A DNA stretch of 64,000 bases from Colletotrichum lupini (Eukaryota; Ascomycota; Sordariomycetes; Glomerellales; Glomerellaceae), in contig NC_064675.1 of NCBI RefSeq assembly GCF_023278565.1, positions 7,068,001-7,132,000 on the forward strand, in the 5' to 3' direction. Under the pieces are notes generated by a model. It was not told the DNA's origin and ran no database searches. It saw only the letters and a list, made by a program, of their open reading frames with translations. Shown piece by piece: positions 1 through 12,173 of this stretch. The first letter of the stretch is position 1. The number at the start of each line of letters is the position of its first letter. The position numbers and the translations under genes were made by a program.

Positions 1-1
1 G

Positions 2-76
2 CACCGGATCCCGGACCTGTTCAACTACCCCAGTACGCTGCGTGGTATTGACGGGCCTATCGAGGAGATTCGGTAG
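2..76 (+). CDS. 3' end of a protein-coding gene (partial, unknown product)
   Basis: A reading frame is open from the left edge to a TAG at 74-76 and encodes 24 residues with normal composition (hydrophobic, Pro, Gly, acidic). It then stops cleanly into non-coding sequence. Most of the gene would lie left of the window, so the product cannot be named. It is a short stretch and could be open by chance, hence the modest confidence. Confidence 0.35.
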   Translation, partial: HRIPDLFNYPSTLRGIDGPIEEIR

Positions 77-3000
77 CGGTTGGGTTTGGAACGGACAAAA
101 GTTGAGGAACCGAGTCTTGAGATTGATTGAAGCATCGGCTCGTTCGTGACACAATAGGTACCGGTTCATACAATGGGCGTTGGGAACATGGACGCAGTCA
201 CTTAGCAGAAGCGTTCGGCCATTTGGCTTGATTAGTTAGGGTAGCATGGGAAGACAAAATAACCTGCCATTGCTCACACATTATTATTCTCTGTCATGTC
301 GCTGCTATACTAACTCAGTCTTGCGTTCCAATTCATATTAGTGATGCTCTCAACACCCCGCCACATACCCCGGACGCACCTTCACCGCCGGAGCGACACC
401 TTACCCCTTATCAACGTCTTACCTGCCATTGACAATCATCATTTTCAAGTTCTCAACCTCACGACCCATACCATGCGACTGCGACCGCGACCGCGAACGC
501 ATGATGATAGTGGCCTTTTAATACTGACCACGATCAAGTGATTCATTCTCCAAGTTCTTGTCGGTGCTTCATTTCCTTTCGCGGTTTCAGGCAGGGTCGT
601 CGTTTTCGCTTTCGGATTTGGGGGCAGAGTTGTACGAGATGAGTGGGGTCGCTCGTGTTGCATGATCTGGGGGCGCCCATCGTGAAGGAGGATTCGGTCC
701 CGATGTGTGTGAACCCTGCTCCCGGGGTTGCCAAGGGACGGGATGTTTTCTTGTACATGGCTTACGGGAGAGTGGCGGATGCGAGCAGGATGGGTTGGCG
801 ATGATGAGTAGTTGATGGGATATTGGTAGTCTGAAGCATAAGTTCGCTTTCACGATCGCTCGGAAATAGTCCCTCTCGAGGACGAATGCGGACTGTTGGA
901 CTCAGGGCCGCCTGGGTCGAAACACAGGGTAGAATGCAGTAGCTTTGAAATAAAACATGCTTGAAGATCTAAAAACACGCTTGCTATGTCGGACTGGAAG
1001 GACAGTTCTGCGAACTGCGGATCGCAATATCCAAGAAGGAGAAACATGCTTGTGGGCTGGCAGTCAGAGTACGTAGACAGAAAGATGTGGTGCCTTGCTA
1101 ATGAAGACGACATTCAGGAATGAAGATACAGTGCCACTAGAGACATCTGTATTAGCAGTCTCAACGACCTCATCGTCGGCATACGGGTGGCTATACACTC
1201 GAGGGGGGGATCATGGTAGTATCTCTTATCAACAGGACACCCGTGGCTTGCTTAGCCGCATAGAATTGCAAAATAGTAACGGGGTTGGCACTCTTAAGCC
1301 ATCTAACACGCCCGGACTTAACTTGCTAAAGGGTTCTCGATAGGTTTTGAAGATCGATTGTTTTAATCTTTGCGGCTCTTCTGTGTTCGTCTTTGGTGGC
1401 CGCCGGGTTGCGTAGTCTATGGATCCGAGTTCACAGCATCAAAGTTATCGCAACCAGTGGTATTGTAATACAATATGCAACACTGTTCTACGGTGCGCCA
1501 TAAATCCTCCTTCTAAAGTGATTTTACATCCTTCCCTCAACCCCTTTTTTCCATCTTACTGCTCAGTCATACCAGGAGGGCACCCGCCAGTGTAGTGTTC
1601 ACATTCCGCAACCCAATCACTACCGTAGCTCGAGGCGCAATTCGCTTGGGTGATGGGCGTGCCCATAATACACTATAGGTGTCAGCATTGCAAAGGTACT
1701 CATAAACACTTGTTGGAACCTCTTACCGCCTGGACGTTGGTCGTCTTGTTCACGCAGTATTTATGGCCAGAGCCGGGCTGGCAGAAGTGATAGGCAGCGT
1801 GTAGATCGGGGACGCTCTTCTTTTAACAGCTGCACATCCAGGCTGAAACACTCAGAGGAGCGCTGAGATGCGAAGTCAGATATCACTCAAGCAACAAGGT
1901 GAGGACATCTTACAGGTACAAAAATGCAAGAATCGCAGCGGCCTTCATTGTGAAATGAGATGGACGAGTAGGACTGTACAATGGGGTTGAACGATGAGGA
2001 TGACGGGGTTCTATACAGATGGTCTAGAAAACTTGGCGTCTTCCATTTTATAACCTGTTTGCTATGTATTCTGACAACCCACTTAGTCGTGATAGGTAAC
2101 CTCGACTGACTTGTCGAGACTGGAAATGTGCGTTGCCGAGACAAAAGGTCTGTCCCTCCCTGTCTGGCTCTTTGCCTCTGGGCTATTATTGCACTAGTCA
2201 AATTGAACTAGGTTATCGTAGTTGCCTTTTCGACTTTAGGCGTCCGTCATCCAGCTTTTCATGCTGAGGCTCAGAAGCATCCCACATAGTGCCGGAAGTA
2301 TCCCACCGGATGCTATCAAATGCCAAAAGCTTGGTTTCTTAGAGCGGAATCAGTCAACCCAATGATCATGCAGTTCTGTCCTAATTTGGTAATTCTAAGA
2401 GTTCTTCAATCCATGCTGTAGAGTTTTGAAAAAAGATGTCAATACGGAGAGAGTGCCTGCTGACGTCTCGGCGGACCCGACGAGGCGGCACCTTGATATA
2501 TTAAACAACAATTGAGTTCTTGCAGTTAACAGCCGTGAGAAACGACACACTCTTATCTCGTGTATAGACTCAGAGAGTTTACCCAAAGCAGTAAATAGTA
2601 CCATAGTAGAACCCCAAAGTGGCAAGATCTCCGGCATCTTCGTTATCGTACTTACTTACGTAGGGCGGCCACCTGTCAGAGGCGCCTTGGTGCCATGATG
2701 GTAACTCGGCTCAATGGGCATTCTTCTAGAAGACCCACAAGCCGGCGGAAAAGTCTTGTCCAAAGCTTGTTTTATAAGCTTGGTCCCTAGACAAGCACTT
2801 TGTGATCTCAATTTGCTAAGAGTCGCCGGTGAGTGCGAAGGCTCCTCGGCAGACCCCCTACCCTAGGCCACCTGCGTGTTGGAGATGGCCAACTTTCACA
2901 GATTGGCAATTCTTCCAATATGGCCAAACGACAGCAAAGTGGGAGGCCGAAGCCTGGGCGCACTGCCGGTCAAGCTTCACGCTACTCAATATTTGCCTGC

Positions 3001-3322
3001 GGTGATAATATAGCGGCGAGTGTTCAGACGCGGAAGATATCTGGAGATACAAGGGACGGAGACAATTCAGATGGTCAGTGCCTAAGCACTTTTGTAAAAG
3101 CCTCACTTTCTGATTCCACTTTGCGCTCTTGGCCATTCGCGGCAGTGTCTCCCGGCCTTGGGGATGGGCTCGATACTGACTATAGGACAACTATTTAAAG
3201 TCCGCTGCTGATCTCCCAGAAGTTCTCGCCAATTCCAGACTCATACCTCGTCAGATATTCATTCTCTAACTTTTACTCTCGCTCAATCCCTTCCCAGATT
3301 ATTCACTCTTTCAAATCTTACA
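77..3322. other. Intergenic, no supported gene
   Basis: I see only short open frames on both strands, without domain signatures, good start contexts or consistent splice sites. The longest overlapping pair (2833-3198 plus, 2858-3190 minus) has no recognisable family. Base composition is ordinary, unlike the RIP-affected blocks, so this is not old transposon sequence. The last few hundred bases probably hold the promoter and 5' UTR of the secreted-protein gene that follows. Confidence 0.5.
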
Positions 3323-3705
3323 ATGCGTCTCACGGGTGCTCTCACTCTGCTGTTGGCCGTTGCCACAGCCTCTCCTGTTGCAGTCGCCGACGTTGGGTCC
3401 AAGGACGTAAAGAAGATCAACGGTCAGTATATCTGATATGACATGTTACCGCAATCTTCGCGGTAAAACATCAAAGAGAGTCCCTGCTAACGTAATGTAA
3501 TAATAGGTCTCCCTGTTGTTAGCGTCGAGGCTCTACAGTCCATCGAGGCTCGCGATGCCCTCATCGCCAAAGGTAAAGTAGGAATCATCATGATTAAGAT
3601 TGCTGTAAGCTGACTACGCGAGACGTTATTGCTGCAGGCAAGGCCGATGCTCCCGTGGAGAACTCTCTCCAAGCCAGAGGTACGCATCCTATCCTCATTA
3701 CCTAG
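3323..3705 (+). CDS. Small secreted protein built from short exons
   Basis: The ATG at 3323 opens a classic secretion signal: MR, a Leu/Ala-rich core, then an Ala-Ser-Pro cleavage region around residues 16-20. Exons are 3323-3422, 3507-3572 and 3638-3705, ending at TAG. Intron 1 starts GTCAGT, has a CTAAC branch and ends AATAG; intron 2 starts GTAAAG and ends CTGCAG. The product is about 77 aa. Both introns are phase 1, so the 22-residue middle exon is a symmetric cassette. A third possible donor (GTACGC at 3680) would extend the protein into the next region and towards the Gypsy insertion. I do not recognise the family. Secretion is inferred from the N-terminus; the last exon is the least certain part. 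Confidence 0.55.
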
Positions 3706-3906
3706 GAAGCCATATTAACATGCTTCTCAGTCTGGCCTGCCTCTCACCAGAGCGACCACTTCAGGGCCGGAAACAGTTGGGCCAACAGAGTCAAGACTCG
3801 CATCATCGTCAGCGGAGTTCACCTGGTAGTCACTGCTTGGTTCAACGACATCCATACTATGTTTGTGCAATTTGAGCCGGATTTTCCCAGTGGTGCGTTC
3901 ACACAC

Positions 3907-4088
3907 TGTCGTGATGGCTTTAACCATCCATGGCCTTACCGCACGTTATATAACCTCGGTTATATAATTACTCAGGCCTACTTCGCTCGTACCCTCTATA
4001 TTAAAACGAGCTTTATACTCATTTTTTATTTTTAATAAATAACCGTTCTTTTTATATATATTAATATCCCTATAATAATTCTATAATA
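3907..4088 (+). repeat. 5' LTR of the Gypsy element
   Basis: 182 bp, aligned end to end with 11344-11525. The sampled differences at the start (first 40 or so bases) are all C/T or G/A, consistent with RIP of one originally identical pair. This copy is the less mutated at its left edge, next to unique sequence. Confidence 0.9.
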
Positions 4089-7000
4089 ATTATAAACCTA
4101 GCTCTAATTTAAACCTCTATACTTTTATTAAAAAGTTATTTCTTAAGGACTATAGTTTACTAAATCCTTTTTTATAATATTATATAACCCCTATTACGTT
4201 CGTTAACTTTATTTTTAAATAAATTAATATTTTTTAAAAAAACTACTAATATTCTTAAGTAAAAGCTTAATTATTAACGATATTTACCTAAATAGTACTT
4301 TATTTTATAAGTTAAGGCCTAGTTAAAAGACGTTTAAGACTTACTAAACCTAAATAACCTTATTTCCTTATTAAATCCGTTACTCTTTACTAAGTCTATT
4401 TTTTTACTTAAAAAGTATATTAAAATATAAAATACTACTTAAAAATAAGTATATAAAACGGCCTTAACTAAGTATTAATAAAAACTTAAGGAGTTTATTT
4501 AATAATAAACTAAATAGTTAAGAAGCGAGGCTATAGTTAAACCTTTTATTATAATCGAACCCTTAAGTAAAAATAATTAAATTAAATAACTAGTCGCTTT
4601 AATAAAACTAAAGGCCGTAATAATAAATTAAGTACGTTTTATTAAAAAATACGCCTTTTTTATTTAGTAAACTATATTTAAAATAATCTCTTATTTATAA
4701 AAAAAGCGATTCTATAAATTAATAAATCGCTAGATCTCCCTTATAATTATTTAAGAAATTTAAAAAAATATAAAAAAAGAGCTTATTAATTTTTAAACTA
4801 CTCCTTTTGTACTATAATCCGGGTTCTTAAGTAAAAGTACGTACTAAATAACTCTAGTTTATTTATAATTATAAAAAAGGAATTTAATATAGTTATAAAT
4901 AGGGCGAACTTTAGTATTAGCTTATTAATTTAAATTAAAAACTTCTTTTTAACTTATTATTAAGCTACGTAGCTTAAGCTACCCGAAGTCTAGGGTATTT
5001 TTATTTTAAAAACCTTTTTTTATATAATTATATATTATTTTATTCTAAACTAGTTTAATTAAGAGCTTATTAAAATTATTAAATTAAAGCGAAAAAGGGA
5101 AGCGATTTTTAATATAGGGTATTATACCGAGATTTTTAATAACTTTTTATATAAAGAAGTAGTATATAATAAAAATTATAAACGAACCCCTATAATATTT
5201 ATAATATTAATAAGTCGCTTAAATTCCCCTAAGTAAAATAAAATAACTTTTAACTCGTTTATTAACTACCCTTATAAAGGGACCTATTATTAAAAATTAA
5301 TAAACTATATAAAAATAGAACTTATTTTAATAAATAAGACGAAATTAAAATATATTTAGCTAAGTAATAATAAAGCTTAGAAAATAATTTCTTATTTAAA
5401 CTAAGAAAAGTATACCGACTTCTATACTAACCTTATTTAAAAGGGCTAGATTTATATAAAACCCACTTTTAAATAAAATAATATTAATTAAAGTCGCTTT
5501 AAAAAGACGACTAAAACCGGTAAACTAAGTAATAAGAAAAACTCTAAGGGAACTTATTTTTTAAATATTATAATTATAATTATTAATATTAATTTATTCC
5601 CTAAGCTAAGTACGGAAGGGAATAGGGATAGTAATTTTATTATTTTTTTTATCCCCTTTATTAACTTATATTTTGTTTCAAAAAATATAATTATAAATAA
5701 CTACGGTATTATTTACTTTATTAATAACTAATTACTTCTAAAGCTAGATTTTATTTAATAAAATAATAGCTTAAAGAACATAGATTTTAAAACGGCCTCT
5801 TATTTTATTATTATTAAGGGAACGAGGATTATATATAATATTTTTATAAAACTAAAGGGGCTTAAAATAGAGTACTTTACTTTTTATAATATCGGTTTTA
5901 TTAAGAACTTTTATATAAACGTTATATTAAAAACTCTTTTTTAAAAGATTAGTATTTAGTACTTAGGTTTTAACTATACTTTTTAGTTTAGTAGTAAATC
6001 TAAAAACGTTATTATTAAGTAGCTCGAGAGAAAGGTTAATTTAGTTTTTTTAAAATATAAGCCTTATTTATCTTATTTTTTACTTAGAAATTAGTCTTTA
6101 TTTATTAATATAATTTTAGTATATAGTGCTTAATACTTACGTTTTTTATATTAGTTAAAGAACGATAAATTAGATATAGCCTAGTTTTAGTACTTTAAAT
6201 TTAAATATTTTATATTAATAATATTTAAAAAGCTCGTTCTAGCTACTCGGGGGGTAAGGATTAAAGGACTAAGCCGTTTAAAATACTAATACTATATAAC
6301 TACTTATATAAAATAAGTTATTTTATAACGTATTTTAAAATAAAAAGTAACCTAACTTTATTATAAGATTTTATAGGACCTCTTTAATTACTTACTAGCT
6401 TATAAACGAAATAAGTAGTTAATATTAATTAAAAATAAGTATTTAAATAGGATCTTCGTCTTTTTATAAATTACGAAAACTTATAATATAATATTTAAAA
6501 TCTTATACTTTTTTAAATAATAAGTACGTATATGAAAAAATATAGCCGTTTATAAAATTTAATAAGACGTAAAACGTATAATAATTATAATTAATAATAA
6601 AACTCGTTTCTAAATATAAGTATAAGAACTAAGAATAAACTTAAAAATTATTCTTTTATATATAAAAAAACCGAATAAAAGAGGGGAACGAGCTAGTTAA
6701 GAAATTATTAATAAAGCGATTAATATAATATTAATAACTAACTTATTAAACGAACTCTAAGTAGAAGTTATATTAGCCGTAGCTTATTTATATAATATTA
6801 ACCCTAAGTAACGTACTAACTAGTTATTATTAATTTAAATTAAAAAAGTTTAGTTCGCTTATTATTTTAAGTAGTAATAATTAATAAATATACTAAAGCT
6901 CGCTTATAATTTACGTTTTTATTAAGGATAAATATATATATATAGCTATAAAGCATACTTTTTTAAAAAAGATTATAAAAAAAGAATTAATAAGAGACGT

Positions 7001-8545
7001 TTTAAAATAGAATAGAGGGAATATATTAAGTACTTTATAAATTATATACTAAATACTTATAACTTATATAAGATCTAAATCCCCTCGTTTTTAGAAATTA
7101 TTATTATTTAAAATATAATATTTAATAAAATAGCTTTTTATTTAAAAAATAATATTAAAACCGTAATTTATTTATTTAAATTAAGGGCCGTAGTAAATAA
7201 GATCTAATAGCCGTTTATAATAATTAAACCTAAGCTTTAATTATTTAAAATTATAAACGAAACAAAGGCCGTATTAATTAATAATAAAAAATAATTATTA
7301 CTATTTATACTTATTTTATAAAAAATAAATAAGGCTATAAAAAAGCCTAGTTCGTTTTTGAATAAATAAAGTAGGTAATTATTTATTCTGAAAATAACCC
7401 TAAACTTTAAAAATTTAGAATTAAATACGAACTTTATTTAACTAACTAAGGTTATAAATAAGGCTATAAAAAAGTTAATCTTTTTATTAAAAAGATCGAA
7501 AACGTAATATATATATAAATAGAAATAGAGATTTCTTAGAGCTTTTATAAAGAGGATCCTTTTACTTAACTAAACTTTAATAAACCCCTTTAATAAGTAA
7601 GCTTATATTAAAAAATAAGAGTAATAAACGACCTAATTAATAACTTTAATATAATTAGTATATATAGTTAAAAAGAGGACGGGTATACTAAATAAAGCTA
7701 GAAGTTAAAAAACTAATTATTAAAAGTATTTATTTGAAACTTAAGTTAATAAGAGCGACTCGGGTAGTATTTTTTTTATACTTAAGTAAAAAGAGACTAA
7801 GACTCTTTTTTTAATACGTATATACTTAATTAATAAAAAGTAGTTAATAAAGTAACTTAGGGATATCGGACGTTATATTATTATATTTATATTATAATTA
7901 ATAAAACGAAATACGTTTTACTAACTACGGTTTAATTTAATTAAATTTATATAAATTAATTAATTACTTTTTTAAAAAAGTAAAAGGATATTTTTAAAAT
8001 ACTAAAATTTTTAAAAAGTTAATTTATAAAAGTAATACGGTTAGAAATTTAAAAACTAAAAAAAATAAATACTTAGAAAGTAGTTAATAAGGCGTCGGTT
8101 ATTTTTAAACTAATACCTTTTAAATAGGTATTTAATTATAAACTTAATAATAATAATTACTTCGATTATTATAAAGCGAGAATTTATATTAGGGAGGACT
8201 TTTCAAAATAATACTTTTTAAAAAAAAATATATATAATAACGCTAGTTATTAAAACGTTTAGGGTAGCTATAGCTATTATTACTTAATTTAATTTAGAAA
8301 TTTATTAATATAATATTATAAACGCTTTTTTAAACGTAATTAAAAAGCTAAGTAACCCCCTTATTATTTATGAGTTTTTAAATAACTTTTATAAACTAGG
8401 AATATATATTAAACTCGAGCAGGCCTTATATAGTACTTATAACGCTTTATTATTATAATATAAAGAGCTAGTATTAATTTTTAAAAGTTTAGGTCTCTTA
8501 TTTATAAGCAAGGACCCGTACTTATTTTAAGATTTTATTAAAAAA

Positions 8546-8611
8546 GTCCTAGTCCTTTTTTATATAAATAATATTCTCGTTTTTTATTATAAAAACTACG
8601 TTTACGAGGCT
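8546..8611 (+). pseudogene. Gypsy reverse-transcriptase active-site relic
   Basis: A short open stretch encodes a Val-Leu-Val-Leu-Phe run followed by Tyr-Ile-Asn-Asn-Ile-Leu-Val-Phe. The family motif has Asp-Asp where Asn-Asn stands; both changes are GAT/GAC to AAT, the G-to-A direction expected of RIP. This fixes the superfamily (Ty3/Gypsy rather than Copia) and the orientation of the element. Confidence 0.75.
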
Positions 8612-10431
8612 AGTTAAGTAACTAAGGGATTTAAAAAGAAATATAAAATAAAAAACTAGGGGCTAATTTCGTAATATTTTAAAATAAGGGTCGTTCGTAA
8701 TTAACTAAATAAAAAGATCTACTTAGTTTATAATTAATATTTTAAGAGGGTAATTAAAAGTTCGATTTTATTAACTTTACTATTTTTATAACCCCGTTAT
8801 TAATAGTCCTAATTAAAAAAAACTTAAGAATTATATTTTTAAATAAAACTAAGTTTTTTTAAAAAAAGGTCGGATTAATATTATATATAGTAATTATAAT
8901 TCGGCTTAACGTTATTTTTATATATACTTTACTTTTTTAGTTCTTAATGAACCCGTTTTATTAGTATTATTTTATTATAAATTAAGTTATATAATACTTT
9001 TTTTATATATAATACTTAGTAATATACTTTAAAATCTTAAAAAGTAGTTGAGTATTATTAATTATAAGTAATACTTTATTTATAAATAACAAAGAGACTT
9101 AAGGATCTTTATAAGGTTTTATAATTTCTTTTTTTAATAACCTCGTTTAATAAAAAGTAGCTTATTAAAATATAATAACTATATTAATTATAAAGGCCGA
9201 ATTACTAAGCTTAGAATATATAGTTAAAAAGATACTCGCTCTTAAACACTTTTTTAAAAATACTTTATTTAAACTTAGTAATATATAAAAAGTATATTAT
9301 GATAATTATTAAATAATTAAACTTATAATAAAAAAAGGGGAACGTATTTTAATTTACTTATACTACGTTAATATTTAAAATATATAGTTATAATAAAAGT
9401 ATTCGAGAGGCTTATTCTAAGTAGTTTATATATTAATAAATAAAATATTAATTAATAATCTTATAAAAACCCTTTTTAGAGCGAAGTTCGAGTACTTTAT
9501 ATTATTTTTAAATATAAAAAATATATAAGAAATAATTATACTAAACGAGAGAACGTTTAAAAAGTAATAAAACGGCCCGGGGGGCCCGGTTTTTAATTAA
9601 AGAACGTAGCTTATAGTTAAAAAATATAAAGTCGTTTTAGTAACCTTATTAAATTACTTAAAAAGAGGCTATTTATTTAAAAAAATAAGTACGTATTTAT
9701 TTAAAAAAGACTTAAATACGGGCTATATATTTAAAAGGATATATAAACTAATAAGAGTATTAATTTTAATTTAAATATTATTTATTTTTATAAATAAAGT
9801 AGTTAATACTATTACGTCCTTAATAAGTTTTTTTAATAACGCTTTTAATATAAAGAGAGCGCTTATAAACGCCTCTCTTATTAAAGCCTCGTTTATATAA
9901 ACCCCCTTATTTTTATTTTTATTTAAAAAACCGTTATACTTAAGGGCCTTATATAACGCTATTATTACGTAAATTAGGGTTTATATATTAAGTTATAAAT
10001 AATAAATAGAACGAGGATAGCTTAGAATATATTTTATAAAATATAAGTAGTTTTATATTAATAACTAGAGTTATTACTAACTTTTTTATTACTTCTTATT
10101 TAAAATATAAGAACTTTATACTTAAGAACCGTATATACCCTTTAAAAATAGGGGTATAACCCGATTTTTTATAAGTTTAATAACGTTAATATTTATTATT
10201 AATATACAAACTTAAAAAATACGTACTATTTAAATAATTATTAACGGCGCTTTTAATATATCCGAGGTATTTATAACCGGATGGGAGAGGTAAAAGTACT
10301 AGCTTATATTAAATTTTAATATTAAAAATAGTATTAAGAGGGTCTATTATTAAAAATTAATTCCGTAAATAATAATAGTTAAAAAAATATTATATATATA
10401 ATTCATTATTTTATACTTTTTAAAAAAAGAT

Positions 10432-10615
10432 AAGGGAGGGGGCTATAAACTTATTTTACTTTTTTAATTTTTTTAAAAAAAAGGTTTTTTTATTTATTTA
10501 AAAAGAAATAAGGGAGGGGGCTATAAACCTTTTTTATTTATATTATCTTTTTAAAAAACGAGGACGTCTTTTTGATTTTTAAAAAGGAGCAAGGGAGGGG
10601 GTTATAAACCCTCTT
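10432..10615 (+). repeat. Three tandem ~80-bp repeats inside the Gypsy element
   Basis: The core AAGGGAGGGGG(C/T)TATAAAC starts near 10432, 10510 and 10591, each followed by a T-rich stretch. Spacing is 78-81 bp. The array lies about 0.75 kb upstream of the 3' LTR, after the coding part. The G-rich cores survived because they contain no CA or TG for RIP to act on. Confidence 0.7.
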
Positions 10616-11343
10616 TATTTTTATTACTTTTTTAAGTAACTCACTCGTTTAGCTATAAAGCTACTACTTATTTAATAAAATAATTAAATTAATATTAAAT
10701 AAATAAGGCTATATTATAATTAAAATATAAAATAAAAAAATATTATTTATTTATTTTAAGCTCGTAAGGGGGGCTAGGGGAGCTACTACTTTTTTTTAAA
10801 ACTATAGCCTCGTATTTATATTTTTTAACTTCCCGCGCTATAATAATATAAATATAGTTTTTAATTAATCGTTTTAATAATATTTAAATAAAAACGATAT
10901 TATTAATAAAAATCCTTTTTTAATAATATATACGTATAAGAACATAAGTATAAAAATAAAAAGTAAAAGTATATATATATAATAATAATATAAATATAAA
11001 TTAAAAAAAAAAGTCGGTACTATAAGTAATAATAAAAAATTTATATATTTATTATTCTTAACCCGTAAGTCGATTATTTAATTAATAAAAAGCCGTCCCT
11101 TAGTTATACTTTTTATTAATAATATAGCCTCGAGATTATTTATAATAACGAATATAAAGGTTAATTTATAGCTAATTTACCCCTTATTTATAACTTTATA
11201 TATAAACCGATTTATTTTATAATTCTTTTTATAAATAGATTCTTATATAATAATATTTAGTTTTCCGCTTTTAGTAAACCTTTTTATAATAATATAAGTA
11301 GTTAAGCACGCTTTTTCTAAATATATATTTATTTAGGGGGGTA

Positions 11344-11525
11344 TATTATAATAGTTTTAACTATTTATAGCCTTATTATACGTTATATAACTTTAGTTAT
11401 ATAATTACTAAGGCCTACTTCGCTCGTACCCTCTATATTAAAGCGAGCTTCGTACTTATTTCCTATTTTTAATAAATAACCGTTCTCTTTATATACGTCG
11501 ATGCCCCTATAGTAACTCTATAATA
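11344..11525 (+). repeat. 3' LTR of the Gypsy element
   Basis: 182 bp partner of 3907-4088, preceded by a G-rich polypurine tract at 11335-11341 and followed by TATAC, the mutated target-site copy. The right half is less decayed than its left half. Confidence 0.9.
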
Positions 11526-11530
11526 TATAC

Positions 11531-11782
11531 TTAATGAAGTCTAATTTTAAAGAGCCGGAACTGACAAGCAGCAAAGCTCCCAACTTCTTGATGGCTGGTC
11601 TTAAGGATCTCGCTACTAGCTTTCTCTAATAGCCTTGGAGAATTGCCTGGGATAGCATCTACAGCCTCACTACTAGGGGAGGTGAGACCTTGCAGTTCGA
11701 TAACCAGTTTGTCATGTGGTGGAAGTGAGCCCATCTCCAGGATATTAACACTTGACCGGGCCGAAGCATCAATGCGTTTCAT
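11531..11782 (-). pseudogene. Minus-strand reading frame cut by the Gypsy insertion (other half 3727-3906)
   Basis: On the minus strand an open frame of 83 codons ends at TAA (11531-11533), immediately beside the target duplication. If the element and one target copy are removed, the same frame continues through 3906-3727 for about 58 more codons. The single interrupting TAA would be CAA before one G-to-A change on the plus strand, the kind expected of RIP leaking from the element. No family was recognised, and upstream exons are not clear. The plus strand also carries a candidate exon here, so which strand is coding is unresolved. Confidence 0.3.
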
Positions 11783-12173
11783 TCGTCCCTCTCGTAGGAG
11801 GCATCGGTTGTGGTTTTATATGCACTATCGGGCCGGCGATGAAGATGCAGATAATGTTTGTCGTTTGGCCTTGGAAGTGGAATGGTATGTGCTAGAATAT
11901 GCTGCTTCTGTACTTGCTTTTTTCCTTCTCCCTGCTTAGCCACCCGTAGGAGGTATTCGGCACTGGTTGTTCCAAGGGTCGGATTGACCTCAGTCCCTCC
12001 TTCACGAGAAACAGAACTTCCGGATGTTCATTGCCAGCTCAAGTCTTTCCTTATCAATCACAACATTTATGCAGCCATAGAATAAGACGCATCGCTACTC
12101 AAATTCTGTCAATAACTACGAAAAGAACTAGGGAAAACGGGTCTAAGTCTAGGAAATTTGAGAGTTCTGACCG
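11783..12173. other. Intergenic, no supported gene
   Basis: I see nothing beyond the likely 3' UTR of the AAA ATPase and short chance frames. Confidence 0.5.

Larger units (their letters stand above)
3907..11525 (+). mobile_element. Complete, RIP-saturated Ty3/Gypsy LTR retrotransposon
   Basis: Two direct 182-bp LTRs (3907-4088 and 11344-11525) bound the element. Left CACAC (3902-3906) and right TATAC (11526-11530) fit one 5-bp target duplication in which the right copy took two C-to-T changes. The left LTR keeps TG at its start, the right one reads TA. A purine tract (A then six G, 11335-11341) sits two bases before the right LTR, as expected of a plus-strand priming site. A reverse-transcriptase relic (near 8546-8590) carries the Gypsy-type Tyr-Ile-x-x-Ile-Leu-Val-Phe pattern in plus orientation. 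CA and TG dinucleotides are nearly absent and all frames are broken, the signature of RIP. The element must be inactive. Confidence 0.93.

Noticed and set aside
3680..3906. Fourth exon of the small secreted protein reaching the Gypsy element
   Set aside because: The donor and acceptor are plausible, but the translation has no secreted-peptide character and the minus strand is equally open. It is left as an alternative.
4089..11343. Inserted mitochondrial DNA or a centromere core, because of the extreme AT content
   Set aside because: LTRs, a priming tract, a target duplication and a Gypsy reverse-transcriptase relic explain the block.
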